The notes: a model not told the origin generated them from the letters alone. 64,000 nucleotides of DNA from Pseudomonadota bacterium (GCA_021781575.1 JAJXWP010000021.1:1-64000); one strand, 5' to 3'. Positions 8,453 through 18,455 are shown, counted from the stretch's first letter. A program made the numbers and translations.

Positions 8453-8877
8453 GCCGGCTTCTCCTCGTCGACGAATCGGGCCGGCCCGGCATCCACACGC
8501 TGCATCACCTTGCGCAGCCAGGGCGGCAGCGATCCCTTCATCATCGCCTGCACGCGGGAGATGACCTGGGAGATGGGCTCCGGCTCAGACAGCTTGATGG
8601 GATGGACCATGCGGCGCACCACGCGGGCCGCCGCCGGCCCGCCGATGGCGCGGACGAACAGCAGGGCCACGCCGTCCAACGCCTCGATCTTGGCCGACAA
8701 CCGGTCTTCGCCGTCCTCCGCGGCGTGTACTCCGTCCTCGTCGCTGACGCTGTCGAACTGCACCGCTTCCAGCAGGGTATGGTGGTCCGCCGACACCTCG
8801 AACAGCATGAACGTTCGGGCGCTGGCGAAATGGGCGTCCACGTGGTGGAGGTCGTGGGTGGCGAAGGCGACTTTCAT
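8449..8877 (-). CDS. nifX: NifX, FeMo-co precursor carrier
   Basis: NifX binds NifB-co and the VK-cluster and shuttles them during FeMo-co assembly on NifEN. The protein is 142 residues from MKVAFATHDLHHVDAHFASA, the family start, with the conserved EVSADHHTLLEAVQF segment. The start is set by a strong GGAGGA upstream; an upstream in-frame ATG at 8997 reads through the nifN end and is rejected. A 58-nt gap with a hairpin separates it from nifN. Its fold is the same as the C-terminal domain of NifB at 18675. Confidence 0.93.
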   Translation of the reverse strand: MKVAFATHDLHHVDAHFASARTFMLFEVSADHHTLLEAVQFDSVSDEDGVHAAEDGEDRLSAKIEALDGVALLFVRAIGGPAAARVVRRMVHPIKLSEPEPISQVISRVQAMMKGSLPPWLRKVMQRVDAGPARFVDEEKPA

Positions 8878-8897
8878 TGTTCCTCCTTCCTCGGGCC

Positions 8898-8916
8898 GCG
8901 CCGCCGTCAGCGGCGC
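8898..8916. repeat. intergenic hairpin between nifN and nifX
   Basis: GCGCCGC and GCGGCGC pair around a five-base loop in the only non-trivial gap of the nifE-V operon. It is not followed by T-residues, so it is more likely an mRNA processing or stability element than a terminator. Confidence 0.4.
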
Positions 8917-8935
8917 CTCCGATAAATTGTGCGGG

Positions 8936-10285
8936 TTAACCAGCCGCAGCCTGCGCAGGGTCATGGCGATGCTCCGTGACGAGATGGCTCCCGGCATCGG
9001 CCAGAGCGCCGGCCAGGGTGAAGATCAGATCGCGTGTGCCACGGTAGCCGGCGCCGGCACGCTGGGCGGCGCCCAGGCGGTCGAACACCGGGAAGCCGGC
9101 GCGAAACAGGGCGAGGCCCCGGCGCCCGGCCAGTTGTGAGGCGTTCGAGTTGGCGATCAGCAGGTCGCAGCCGCCGGCCTCGGTGATCTGCTCGTCGAGG
9201 TCGTCGAAGTCGCCGACGATCACCCTGTCGGCCGGGAACTCGGCGAGGAACGGTGCCGCAGCGGTAGTCACGGCGGCGACCACGCGGCCCCCCATCTCGG
9301 ATACCAGACGCCCCATGGACCACAGCAGATCGGGCTCCCCGGCCAGCGCGATGCGCCGACCGGCGAAGGCGAACTGGCCGTCCAGCATGGCGTCGATCAG
9401 CTGGCTGCGCTGACGCCGGTACCGCAACGGCACCGGCCGCCCGCTGACATTGGCCAGCGCCACCATCAACCGGTCGACGGGATCGAGGCCGGTGACGCGG
9501 TCGAGGACCAGCACCGGCACGCCGGTCCGCCGGCGGAGAACCTCGGCCGGGCCGCGCATATGTTCGCCGACGGCGATGGTGAGAAGGGAGCGGCTCATGC
9601 GGCGGACCCGCGCAAGGCTGGTGCCGCCCAGGGTGGTGGAAATCCAGCCGCTGGGCAGGTGCCCGTCGAGGGCGCCCGACAGGTCGGGCAGGATCAGCGG
9701 CTCGAGCCCGAAATCCTCCGCGATGGCGTGCAGTTCCTCGACGTCACCGGGGGTGAGGTGGGAGCCGGGAAGGATGTTCACCTGCTCGGCCTGGGAGATC
9801 TGTGGACCTTGCGGCAGCCAGCGGATCATCGCCTCCACCGCCTTGCTCCATCCGGTTTCCAGGCTGCCGTCGTAGTCGGGGGTGGCGGCAGGCACAACGG
9901 CCACTCCGGCCAGCTCGGGATTGCGCCCCAGGATGACGCGCAGGTCGCCCTCCATGTCCTCGCCGCGGGTTTCCGTGAGGGCGGTGGACAGCAGGCCGAT
10001 AACCTTGGGATTGGCCCGCCGCGTGATGTTCAACAGCGCCTGTTCCACATTGTCCATGCCGCCCAGGATGGTGGTGATTTCGTCCATCGCCGTGGTCTGC
10101 AGCGGAATGGCCTCGCGGAAGTGGCGAACCATGGCCACCACGGCGAAGGCGGTGCAGCCCTGGGCGCCGTGGAACAGCGGCAGGCAGCCGTCCAGTCCCA
10201 TGAAGGCCAGCGCCCCGCCCAGCGGCGCGCTGATCTTCAGCGGGCTGACCGACAGCGGCTTGGGGGGCGAGACAATCAAAGCCAT
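8936..10285 (-). CDS. nifN: NifN, FeMo-co scaffold beta subunit
   Basis: NifN pairs with NifE to form the scaffold on which NifB-co is matured to FeMo-co. The 449-residue protein shows the NifK-like signature GGALAFMGLDGCLPLFHGAQ with the cysteines that hold the P-cluster-like [4Fe-4S], and LTETRGEDMEGD. The start MALIVSPPKPLS overlaps the nifE stop by 10 nt, so translation is coupled. It is homologous to NifK at 12440, but shorter at the N-terminus. Confidence 0.95.
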   Translation of the reverse strand: MALIVSPPKPLSVSPLKISAPLGGALAFMGLDGCLPLFHGAQGCTAFAVVAMVRHFREAIPLQTTAMDEITTILGGMDNVEQALLNITRRANPKVIGLLSTALTETRGEDMEGDLRVILGRNPELAGVAVVPAATPDYDGSLETGWSKAVEAMIRWLPQGPQISQAEQVNILPGSHLTPGDVEELHAIAEDFGLEPLILPDLSGALDGHLPSGWISTTLGGTSLARVRRMSRSLLTIAVGEHMRGPAEVLRRRTGVPVLVLDRVTGLDPVDRLMVALANVSGRPVPLRYRRQRSQLIDAMLDGQFAFAGRRIALAGEPDLLWSMGRLVSEMGGRVVAAVTTAAAPFLAEFPADRVIVGDFDDLDEQITEAGGCDLLIANSNASQLAGRRGLALFRAGFPVFDRLGAAQRAGAGYRGTRDLIFTLAGALADAGSHLVTEHRHDPAQAAAG

Positions 10286-11688
10286 GACGGCGCCTCCAGC
10301 GGTCGTCCATCGGCATCCCATGGGTCGGGGCGGCGGACGGCGGCCCAGACGGGGTTGTTGAGGGTGAGGTCGATCTGACGGACCAATTCCACCATGCCGT
10401 CATAGCCGGCATAGGCGTGGTGGCGCTCCTGGTTGATGTCGAGCCAGGGGGTGCGGCTCTTCAGCGCGACGAACTGGGTCCGCCCGCCGGACAACAGGAT
10501 GTCCGCCTCGCCCGCCTTGAGCATGCGGTACATTTCAGCGTTGGGAATGGCGTCAAAGGTGGAGCCTTCCTCGCCCAGCAGGGCTTTGGCCCGTTCCTTG
10601 TCCTCGGGCGTGGACTTGCGCACCGAGGTGCCGATCACCTCCATGCCGATTTCCTTGAGCGCCGAAACCACCGACCAGCTCTTCACCCCGCCGGTGTAAA
10701 GCAGCACCTTGCGCCCCGCCAGCCGCGGCGCGAAGTTGTCCAGCCTTGCCCAGGCGCGCCGCTCCTCCTCGGCGACGAGGGCGTCGGCGCGGGTCAGCAG
10801 GTCGGGATCGCCCCCCCGGTCGACCAGCAGACGGACAATGCCCCGCAGGGTGTCCGAGGTATCCTGGATGCCGTAGAACGAACCCTCAACGTAAGGAATG
10901 TCCCAGCGCTCGCGCATCTTGCGGGCCAGCGTCACCATGGCCTGCGAGCACAGCATGATGGCGGCGCGAGCACGGTGCGCCGAAGCCACCTCCACATAGC
11001 GGGAGTCGCCGGTAATGCAGGCGCGTACGCGAATGCCCAAGCGGTCGAGCAGCGGCCGGATCTGCCACAGCTCGCCCGCCAGGTTGTATTCGCCCAGGAT
11101 GTTGATGTCGTGGGGGCCGGCGTCCCCGGGCTCAACGGTGCCGATGACGTGGTCGAGCAGCGCCTCGCCGCCCAGGCGGTTGCCGAGATTCTTCGACCCG
11201 GCGAAACCCGGGGCCACTACCGGAATGACCGGCAGGCCGAGGCGCTTCGACGCCTCGCGGCACACCGCCTCGACATCGTCACCGATCAGGGCGGTCACAC
11301 AGGTCTGGTAGACGAAGATGGCGGGCGGCCAGAAGCGTTCGGCGGCGGCGCGGATGGCCTGATAGAGCTTGCGCTCTCCACCGTGGATGATGTCGAGTTC
11401 GGAGAGATCGGTGGTGAAGCCGCGGCGGTACAGGGTGCATCCCGAAGACGCGGCGTTGCGGCTGTCCCAGGAATTGCCTTCGCAAGCCAGCGGCCCGTGT
11501 ACCAGATGCACCGCATCGGTGATCGGCTGCAGGGCGATCTTGGCCCCATCATAGGCGCAGCCGCCGGCGGCTGCGCCGGGGAGCAGCCTCTTGGCGCCGC
11601 AGCCCTTCTTCTTCTCGGCCGTGGACTTCGCCCGGTTGGTTGCGCATCCGGGCTCGTTCATCAGCTCCTGAACCTTCCGCTTCAGCAT
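10276..11688 (-). CDS. nifE: NifE, FeMo-co scaffold alpha subunit
   Basis: NifE is the alpha subunit of the NifEN scaffold. The 470-residue protein starts MLKRKVQELMNEPGC with AGGAGG six bases upstream. It carries conserved cysteine regions GGCAYDGAKIALQPI and VHGPLACEGNSWDSRN, and ETCVTALIGDD-type residues (read here as YQTCVTALIGDD). It is the first gene of an operon of nifE-N-X-orf37-fdx-Q-orf27-V, and the sigma-54 promoter and NifA site lie directly upstream. Confidence 0.95.
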   Translation of the reverse strand: MLKRKVQELMNEPGCATNRAKSTAEKKKGCGAKRLLPGAAAGGCAYDGAKIALQPITDAVHLVHGPLACEGNSWDSRNAASSGCTLYRRGFTTDLSELDIIHGGERKLYQAIRAAAERFWPPAIFVYQTCVTALIGDDVEAVCREASKRLGLPVIPVVAPGFAGSKNLGNRLGGEALLDHVIGTVEPGDAGPHDINILGEYNLAGELWQIRPLLDRLGIRVRACITGDSRYVEVASAHRARAAIMLCSQAMVTLARKMRERWDIPYVEGSFYGIQDTSDTLRGIVRLLVDRGGDPDLLTRADALVAEEERRAWARLDNFAPRLAGRKVLLYTGGVKSWSVVSALKEIGMEVIGTSVRKSTPEDKERAKALLGEEGSTFDAIPNAEMYRMLKAGEADILLSGGRTQFVALKSRTPWLDINQERHHAYAGYDGMVELVRQIDLTLNNPVWAAVRRPDPWDADGRPLEAPSWL

Positions 11689-11723
11689 AGGAGGCCTCCT
11701 GGCGCGTGACGGAAAGCTGCGTT

Positions 11724-11738
11724 GCATGTCCCATGCCA
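11724..11738 (-). promoter_or_regulatory. sigma-54 promoter of the nifE operon
   Basis: Read on the minus strand the site is TGGCATGGGACATGC, with GG and GC separated by exactly ten bases as the -24/-12 rule requires. It ends about 35 nt upstream of the nifE ATG and is served by the NifA site at 11790. Confidence 0.78.
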
Positions 11739-11789
11739 GAGCAGAAGGCCGCGAAAATCCTAAGGATGAGGGTTTAGGTTGGAGGGCGA

Positions 11790-11805
11790 TGTCGGGAGTC
11801 CGACA
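11790..11805. promoter_or_regulatory. NifA upstream activator site for nifE
   Basis: TGTCGGGAGTCCGACA is a perfect TGT-N10-ACA element with six-base inverted arms. It sits about 60 bp upstream of the -24 element, the normal distance for NifA acting through a DNA loop. Confidence 0.85.
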
Positions 11806-11844
11806 CGACATTGTCGGCTCCCGGCCTTTGGATACCCGCCGCTT

Positions 11845-12354
11845 TCAAGCCCTTTCACCGCGGGGAGCGCCTGCGAGCCGGCGTAGCCCCTCGGCATCGA
11901 GCCGGTAAGGCTGCCACTCTTCCAATGCGACAAAGCCCAGCCCTTCGTAGAAAGCGCGCGCCGGCCGGTTCCAGGACAGAACGGTGACGTCGAAGCGGCA
12001 GCAACCGCGTTCGACGGCGAGCCGGGCCGCCGCCGCCAGCAATTGCCGACCGATTCCCCGGCCGCGGGCGCCGTCCTCGACATAGAGGTCGTGAACGATC
12101 ATGGCGGGCTTGCCGGCCCAGCTCGAATAGGCGTCGAGGAGTACCACACCGCCGCGGAGCCGTCCGTCTCCCTCCGCGAGCAGCACCGAGAACTTCGGCT
12201 GTGGACCAAAACAGTCACGCAAGACGGCGCCCTCGGTAAGGGCCGGCATCATCTCGCTGCGCTCAAACGCCGCCAGTCGGCGGATCAAGGCGACGATAGC
12301 CGCCGCATCCGCCGCGACCGCGGCTCGGACGATGAGGGGTGGCCTCGCCGTCAT
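11845..12354 (-). CDS. GNAT-family N-acetyltransferase
   Basis: This 169-residue protein has the GNAT fold. Motif A, the acetyl-CoA binding loop, is seen as VEDGARGRGIGRQLL, preceded by the strand MIVHDLYV. The C-terminal motif NRPARAFYEGLGF is typical of small-molecule acetyltransferases. The acceptor substrate is unknown. The gene lies alone between the nifK terminator and the nifE regulatory region, on the same strand as both. Its ribosome binding site is weak. It is not a known nif gene, so it is probably a passenger in the island. Confidence 0.82.
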   Translation of the reverse strand: MTARPPLIVRAAVAADAAAIVALIRRLAAFERSEMMPALTEGAVLRDCFGPQPKFSVLLAEGDGRLRGGVVLLDAYSSWAGKPAMIVHDLYVEDGARGRGIGRQLLAAAARLAVERGCCRFDVTVLSWNRPARAFYEGLGFVALEEWQPYRLDAEGLRRLAGAPRGERA

Positions 12355-12395
12355 TCCGCTACCGGGCGAAGCATGGTCATCCCCCGAAACATGTG

Positions 12396-12421
12396 AGGCT
12401 CCCCGTGAACACGGGGAGCCT
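12396..12421 (-). terminator. hairpin terminator after nifHDK
   Basis: AGGCTCCCCGT and ACGGGGAGCCT form a perfect 11-bp stem around GAAC, 18 nt past the nifK stop. There is no long T-run, but the position and strength suggest it ends or protects the nifHDK transcript. Confidence 0.65.
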
Positions 12422-12439
12422 TCATACTTGTCACGGCGG

Positions 12440-13969
12440 TCAGCGGGTTAGGTCGTAGGAGATATCGCTCGACGCGTCGGCGATCTCGAAAATCCGGTCC
12501 AGGATCTCCACGAGGATTCTCAGCGCCCCCTGATAGCCGAAGGTCGGGAAGCGGTGGTGATGGTGGCGATCGAAGATGGGGAAGGCCAGGCGGATCAACG
12601 GTGTTCCGGTGTCCTTCTCGAGATACTTGCCGTAGGAGGAGCCGATCAGCAGATCCACCGGCTCGGTGAACAGCAGTGAGCGCATGTGCCACAGATCCTT
12701 GCCGCGCCATACCTGGCCGCCGGCACCGTAGGGCGAGGAAGCCAGCAGGGCCTTCACCTTTTCCTCCCACTCGGCCGAGCCGTTGGACGAGAGGACGTGC
12801 GCCGGTTCCATGCCCAGCTCCAGCAGAAAGGCGGTCATCCCGCAGGTGTAGTCGGGATCGCCGAACAGGGCGACACGCTTGCCGTGCAGCCAGTGGATGC
12901 TGTCGGCGATGGCGTCCACCAGGCGGCCGCGCTCCACCTCGATGGCTTCCGGGATCGGCTTGCCGGTGAGTTCGGCGACCTTCATGAAGAAGGCGTCGGT
13001 GCCCGACAGGCCGAAGGGGCTGTTGAGGGCGGCCACCTGCTGGCCTTTGCCGGCGATGTATTCCAACGTCTTCTCGGTGGACCATTGCTGCAGCGACAGG
13101 GTCGCCTTGGCGTTGATCGCCTTGCGGCTGTCGTCGAGCGTTGTGCCCCCGTAGTAGATCTTGTAGGTGCCGTCGGTCGGGCTGTCGAAGGTGTCCGACA
13201 CGTCGGAGATCAGGGTGTAGTCCACCCCCATCAGGTCCAGGTAGCGCTTCAGCTCGCGATTGTTGGCCGGCGCGTAGCCGTCGAAGCCGGGAATGATGTT
13301 GATCTTGCCATCGGCCTTGCGCTCGAGCTGCGCTTCGCGTTCCCAGAAGTAGTTGAGCACGCCCTTGATCATGTTGTCGTAGCCGGTCAGGTGGCTGCCG
13401 ACGAATGAGGGCGTGTGGGCGAAGGGTGTGGGCAGGCCGGCCGGAATGACCTCCTTTTCCTTCGCCGTGGCGATGAAGGCCGACAGATCGTCGCCGATGA
13501 CCTCGGCCATGCAGGTGGTCGAGACGGCGATCATCTTCGGCTTGTAGAGCTGGTTGCAGTTCTGCAGGCCTTCCACCAGGTTGTTGAGGCCGCCGAACAC
13601 CGCACCGTCTTCGGTCATCGAGTCCGACACGCAGACCGAGGCATCCTTGAAGTGACGCGACAGATGCGAGCGGAAATAGGCGGCGCAGCCCTGCGAGCCG
13701 TGCACATAGGGCATGCAGCCTTCGAAGCCGGCAGCGGCGAACACCGCGCCCAGCGGCTGGCAGGCGCGCGGCGGATTGATCACGGCGTGCTGGCGGGCGA
13801 AGTTCTTCTCGCGGTACTCCCAGGTCTTGGTGTATTCGAGTTGCTTGGCGACTTCCTCTTCCGTCGCCCGGCACTCGTAGTGTTCCTTCTTGAACCGGAA
13901 GAGCTCCTTGTACTCAGGTTCCTGGAACAAGGAAATGTGGTCTTTGACCTTGTCTGCACTCTGGGGCAT
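12440..13969 (-). CDS. nifK: nitrogenase MoFe protein beta subunit
   Basis: NifK is the beta chain of dinitrogenase and shares the P-cluster with NifD. The 509-residue product opens MPQSADKVKDHISLFQEPEY. P-cluster cysteines are seen in RACQPLGAVFAAAGFEGC and YVHGSQGCAAYFRSHLSRHF, with the third ligand region STTCMAEVIGDD. The ATG has AAGGAG seven bases upstream. It follows nifD after 83 nt, which hold a palindromic repeat. A long open frame on the same strand overlaps most of the gene, but it is a GC-driven shadow. Confidence 0.98.
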   Translation of the reverse strand: MPQSADKVKDHISLFQEPEYKELFRFKKEHYECRATEEEVAKQLEYTKTWEYREKNFARQHAVINPPRACQPLGAVFAAAGFEGCMPYVHGSQGCAAYFRSHLSRHFKDASVCVSDSMTEDGAVFGGLNNLVEGLQNCNQLYKPKMIAVSTTCMAEVIGDDLSAFIATAKEKEVIPAGLPTPFAHTPSFVGSHLTGYDNMIKGVLNYFWEREAQLERKADGKINIIPGFDGYAPANNRELKRYLDLMGVDYTLISDVSDTFDSPTDGTYKIYYGGTTLDDSRKAINAKATLSLQQWSTEKTLEYIAGKGQQVAALNSPFGLSGTDAFFMKVAELTGKPIPEAIEVERGRLVDAIADSIHWLHGKRVALFGDPDYTCGMTAFLLELGMEPAHVLSSNGSAEWEEKVKALLASSPYGAGGQVWRGKDLWHMRSLLFTEPVDLLIGSSYGKYLEKDTGTPLIRLAFPIFDRHHHHRFPTFGYQGALRILVEILDRIFEIADASSDISYDLTR

Positions 13970-14000
13970 GGGAAAACTCCTTAACTTGTCCGTGGCTCGT

Positions 14001-14052
14001 CACCCCCGCAAGAGCGGGGGCCCATGGATTGCGGCTTTCGCGGCAATGAGGG
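14001..14052. repeat. palindromic repeat element in the nifD-nifK gap
   Basis: CCCCCGC-AAGA-GCGGGGG is followed by CCATGGATTGCGGCTTTCGC, an arrangement very like the mobile palindromic elements dispersed in alphaproteobacterial genomes (CCCGC..GCGGG-CCATGGATTGC...). It occupies most of the intergenic space and could lower nifK relative to nifD or protect the nifHD message. Confidence 0.6.
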
Positions 14053-15507
14053 TTACGCAGCCTTCCAGGGAGCCTTGATCTTGTTCCAGACGGGGGCGTT
14101 GATGGCCCGATCCATGTCGCGGGCGAACACGGCGAAGCCGTCGTAGCCGTGGTAGGGACCCGAGTAGTCCCAAGAGTGCATCTGGCGGAACGGCACTCCC
14201 ATCTTTTGCGTTCCGTATTTTTCCTTGATGCCCGAGCCGACCAGGTCGGGGCGGATCTTCTCGATGAAATGCTCCAGCTCGAACTCGGAAGCATCGTCAT
14301 AGACCAGCGTGCCTTCCTTGAGATAATGGGCGGTGCGCTGGTAGTCGTCGTTATGGGCAAATTCATAGCCCGTACCGACCACCTGCATCCCCAAGTCCTC
14401 GTAGGCGGTGGCCGTGTGACGCGGGCGCAGGCCGCCGACGAACAGCATCACCCGTTTGCCGTCCAGCCTCGGCTTGTACTTCTCGATTACCGCATCGGCC
14501 AGCGGCTGGTACTTGGCGATGACTTTTTCGGCGTTCTCCTTGATCGTGTCGTCGAAGAATTCGGCGATCTTCCGCAGGGACTTGGCGATCTGGGTGGGCC
14601 CGAAGAAGTTGTATTCGATCCACGGGATGCCGTACGTCTCTTCCATGTGCCGGCAAATGTAGTTCATCGATCGGTAGCAATGGATGAGGTTGACCTTGGC
14701 CTTCGGCGCCCGCTCGATTTCCGCCAGCGTCGAGTCGCCGGTCCAGGAGCCGATGACCCTGAGCCCCATTTCCTCGAGGAGCTTGCGGCTTGGCCAGGCA
14801 TCGCCGCCGATGTTGTAGTCGGCGATCAGGTTGACGTCGTAGGGGCCGGTCTCCCACTCCTGCTCGCGCTTGCCGAGGATCCAGTCCCGGATGCAGTCGT
14901 TGGCGATATGGTGGCCGAGCGACTGGGAAATACCGCGGAATCCTTCGCACCGGCAGGGCACCACCAGTTTCCCGGTATCGTTCGCCTTCTTCTTGGCGAC
15001 CGCCTCGATGTCGTCGCCGATCAGGCCGACGGGGCATTCCGACAGGATCGAGTAGCCGCGGGCCAGCGGGAACAACGTCTCCAACTCGTCGACCATCTTG
15101 TCCAGGTTCTTGTCGCCGCCGAATACGATGTCCCGTTCCTGGAAGTCGCTGGTGATCTGCATGGTGACGAAACTGTCGATACCGACCGTGCCGGTGAAGT
15201 AGTTGCGGCGCTGCGACCAGGAGTAATGGCCGCAGCCTACCGGGCCGTGGGAGATATGGACCATGTCCTTGATCGGGCCCCAAACCACGCCCTTGGCGCC
15301 GGCATAGGCGCAACCGCGCTGGGTCATGACGCCGGGAACGGATTTGATGTTGGACTTAACCCCGCAGGTGGGGTTGCCGTCCGAGCCTTCCTTGACGGTG
15401 CCAAGGTGGCGGGCGCGCTTCTTGCCGGCTTTCTCGGGATGGACCTCAACGACCTCCTTGATCAGGCCTTCGTTGAATTGGCCATCGACTGTGTAATCGA
15501 GACTCAT
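14053..15507 (-). CDS. nifD: nitrogenase MoFe protein alpha subunit
   Basis: NifD carries the FeMo-cofactor. The 484-residue product keeps P-cluster ligands in [33 protein letters not shown] and [12 protein letters not shown]. The FeMo-co cysteine lies in [17 protein letters not shown] and the FeMo-co histidine region in [15 protein letters not shown]. Two ATGs are possible. The second (MSLDYTV) is chosen because AAGGAG is seven bases away, versus one base for the ATG at 15513. It lies 23 nt after nifH in the nifHDK operon. Confidence 0.98.
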   Translation of the reverse strand: MSLDYTVDGQFNEGLIKEVVEVHPEKAGKKRARHLGTVKEGSDGNPTCGVKSNIKSVPGVMTQRGCAYAGAKGVVWGPIKDMVHISHGPVGCGHYSWSQRRNYFTGTVGIDSFVTMQITSDFQERDIVFGGDKNLDKMVDELETLFPLARGYSILSECPVGLIGDDIEAVAKKKANDTGKLVVPCRCEGFRGISQSLGHHIANDCIRDWILGKREQEWETGPYDVNLIADYNIGGDAWPSRKLLEEMGLRVIGSWTGDSTLAEIERAPKAKVNLIHCYRSMNYICRHMEETYGIPWIEYNFFGPTQIAKSLRKIAEFFDDTIKENAEKVIAKYQPLADAVIEKYKPRLDGKRVMLFVGGLRPRHTATAYEDLGMQVVGTGYEFAHNDDYQRTAHYLKEGTLVYDDASEFELEHFIEKIRPDLVGSGIKEKYGTQKMGVPFRQMHSWDYSGPYHGYDGFAVFARDMDRAINAPVWNKIKAPWKAA

Positions 15508-15530
15508 GGTCATACTCCTTCATCCGGCAA

Positions 15531-16484
<954 letters not shown>

Positions 16485-16489
16485 CTAAC

Positions 16490-16505
16490 TGCAGCCCCCG
16501 TGCCA
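16490..16505 (-). promoter_or_regulatory. sigma-54 promoter of nifHDK
   Basis: On the minus strand TGGCACGGGGGCTGCA matches the -24/-12 consensus (TGGCACG-N4-TTGCA) with one change. It lies about 70 nt upstream of nifH. The 16521-16545 segment just upstream is AT-rich, suitable for bending between NifA and polymerase. Confidence 0.88.
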
Positions 16506-16585
16506 ACTACCCCACGACAACGGAAATTTAAGTAAATTCAACGATCTGCCCGGATCGTCGGCAGATTGCATGTTTTCCCGGCATC

Positions 16586-16601
16586 TGTGGGGAAAGCGAC
16601 A
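16586..16601. promoter_or_regulatory. NifA site 1 in the nifH-draT region
   Basis: TGTGGGGAAAGCGACA is a TGT-N10-ACA element about 80 bp upstream of the nifH -24 box. Confidence 0.75.
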
Positions 16602-16615
16602 AAGGCTGCCCCGCG

Positions 16616-16631
16616 TGTCGGAAGCCGCACA
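16616..16631. promoter_or_regulatory. NifA site 2 in the nifH-draT region
   Basis: TGTCGGAAGCCGCACA is a second TGT-N10-ACA element, exactly 30 bp (about three helical turns) from the first, so both face the same side of the DNA. It is 87 bp from the draT start. Confidence 0.75.
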
Positions 16632-16717
16632 AATTGTAAGACCATTGGCGCGACGCGGTGCCGTTGGGCGCGGCATGTGGCTTGCATTGCCCCCAATGAC
16701 CACAGGACGAGGATGGA

Positions 16718-17530
16718 ATGGGCGGAACGGACCGGATCGGACATAGCACCAACCTCGTCGGTGTACCGACGACGCTTCTGGCCAGCGCCCGGTTCAACGA
16801 CCACCCCATTCCGCTGCACATTTCCGGCGTGCGCGAAATGAATCCGTCACTGTTCGAGATGCTGGGCGAGGCCGAAGACCTCCATGATGCCGGAGAGGCC
16901 TTCTACAAATACATGGTTGCCGTGTTCGGCCTGGACCCCGAGCAGCGCGAGAAGAGCGCCGGCTGCGGCAAAGTCCGCCGCTATCGGTCTAGCTTCCTCC
17001 GCCTGCTCAAAGGGTGGGGCTACGACAGCAACGGCCCGGAAGGGGCGGTGATGAAAGGCTGGGTGGAAAGTCGCTTCGGCCTGTTCCCAACCTTCCACAA
17101 GGGTCCGATTACCGACTTCACCGAGACTTGGGTAGGCTATGTCGAAGAAAAAATGTCGAGCCGTTTCCACAACAACTCCATCTACGCCCAGCTCGACCTG
17201 CTCTACGAATTCTGCCAGTGGGCACTGGCCGGCTTCGCCGCACCGAAGCAGGCTTGTCTGCGGCTCTATCGGGGCGTCAACGATTTCTCCGAGCACCGGC
17301 TGGTCGAACGCCTTGACAGGCGGCGATGCGTCGTTCGGCTGAACAGCCTGGCGTCGTTCACCAGCCTGCGCGACGTCGCCGAGTGCTTCGGGGACACCGT
17401 TCTGGAGGCCGAGGTGCCCCTGTCAAAGGTGGTATTCTTCAACACCCTTTTGCCGACGCACCCGCTGAAGGGCGAAGGCGAATATCTGGTGGTCGGCGGC
17501 GATGTCCGCGTCACCACGGCCTATTGGTGA
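16718..17530 (+). CDS. draT: NAD+-dinitrogenase-reductase ADP-ribosyltransferase DraT
   Basis: DraT inactivates NifH by attaching ADP-ribose to the arginine near its iron-sulfur cluster when ammonium or darkness signals nitrogen or energy change. The 270-residue protein has the family start GHSTNLVGVPTTLLASARFN, and CLRLYRGVNDFSEH, LNSLASFTSL and the C-terminal GEYLVVGGDVRVT. The ATG at 16718 is preceded by GAGG. No convincing sigma-54 site faces this gene, so it may be constitutive. draG follows after 9 nt. Confidence 0.96.
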   Translation: MGGTDRIGHSTNLVGVPTTLLASARFNDHPIPLHISGVREMNPSLFEMLGEAEDLHDAGEAFYKYMVAVFGLDPEQREKSAGCGKVRRYRSSFLRLLKGWGYDSNGPEGAVMKGWVESRFGLFPTFHKGPITDFTETWVGYVEEKMSSRFHNNSIYAQLDLLYEFCQWALAGFAAPKQACLRLYRGVNDFSEHRLVERLDRRRCVVRLNSLASFTSLRDVAECFGDTVLEAEVPLSKVVFFNTLLPTHPLKGEGEYLVVGGDVRVTTAYW

Positions 17531-17539
17531 GGAGGACGG

Positions 17540-18424
17540 ATGAGCGTCGACCTGCTGGACCGGGCGCTGGGCGCCTATCTCGGATTGGCGGTGGGCGACG
17601 CGCTCGGCGCCAGTGTCGAATTCATGACGCGCCGCGAGATCGAGTACAAATACGGCGTCCATTGCCGGATGATCGGCGGCGGATGGCTGCATCTGGCTCC
17701 CGGCCAGGTGACCGACGACACGGAAATGAGCCTCTATCTGGGGGCGTCCCTTGTGCGCAAGAACGGGTTCGACCTGAAGGATGTCTGCGAGTCCTTCGTC
17801 ACCTGGCTGAAAAGCGGGCCCATCGATGTCGGCAACACCTGTCGCCGCGGAATTCGCCGCTACATGATGCAGGGATTGGTGGAAGGTCCGCCATCGGAGG
17901 GCGACGGCGGCAACGGCGCCGCGATGCGCAACCTGCCGGTGGCACTGGCCAGCCTGGGCGACGATGCGGCGCTCAGCGCCTGGACATTGGCGCAGAGCCA
18001 TATTACCCACAACCATCCGCTGTCCGACGCCGCATGCCTCGCCCTCGGCCGCATGGTGCACGGCCTGGTATCGGGCCAGGGCATGAAGCGCTGCCGCGAA
18101 ATCGCCCGTGCGCTGGTGGAAGGCACACCCTCCTTCCGTTTCGAGCCGTACCGCGGACAATCCTCGGCCTATGTGGTGGATACGATGCAGACCGTGCTGC
18201 ATTTCTATTTCATCACCGACAGCTTCCGCAGTTGCATGGTGGAGACGATCAACCAGGGTGGCGACGCCGATACGACCGGCGCACTGGCCGGCATGCTGGC
18301 GGGAGCCACCTATGGCGCCTCGGCCATTCCCAACGCCTGGCTGAAGAAGCTGGACCGCAAGGTGGTGGAGGAAATCCACCGACAGGTACCGGCGCTGCTC
18401 GAGATCACCCAAAGCCGCAAGTAG
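17540..18424 (+). CDS. draG: ADP-ribosyl-[dinitrogen reductase] hydrolase DraG
   Basis: DraG removes ADP-ribose from NifH and restores activity. The 294-residue protein is an all-helical binuclear-manganese ADP-ribosylhydrolase. Metal ligands are seen in the N-terminal TDDTEMSLYL and C-terminal GGDADTTGALAG motifs. GAGGAGG lies just upstream of the ATG. It forms the draTG operon and is convergent with nifT. Regulation through GlnB/AmtB sequestration is known for the family but cannot be read here. Confidence 0.96.
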   Translation: MSVDLLDRALGAYLGLAVGDALGASVEFMTRREIEYKYGVHCRMIGGGWLHLAPGQVTDDTEMSLYLGASLVRKNGFDLKDVCESFVTWLKSGPIDVGNTCRRGIRRYMMQGLVEGPPSEGDGGNGAAMRNLPVALASLGDDAALSAWTLAQSHITHNHPLSDAACLALGRMVHGLVSGQGMKRCREIARALVEGTPSFRFEPYRGQSSAYVVDTMQTVLHFYFITDSFRSCMVETINQGGDADTTGALAGMLAGATYGASAIPNAWLKKLDRKVVEEIHRQVPALLEITQSRK

Positions 18425-18455
18425 GCCCCCTCGGTCGCCTGTGGCTGGCCGCCCC

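Noticed and set aside
12351-13874. A 507-codon open frame on the minus strand overlapping nifK
   Set aside because: It is nifK read out of frame; composition is Arg/Gly/Ala/Pro-rich, with no family signature, and nifK itself is certain.
16640-16680. A sigma-54 promoter for draT (TTGGCGCGACGCGGTGC)
   Set aside because: GG and GC are eleven bases apart, not ten, so the polymerase could not use it as a -24/-12 site.
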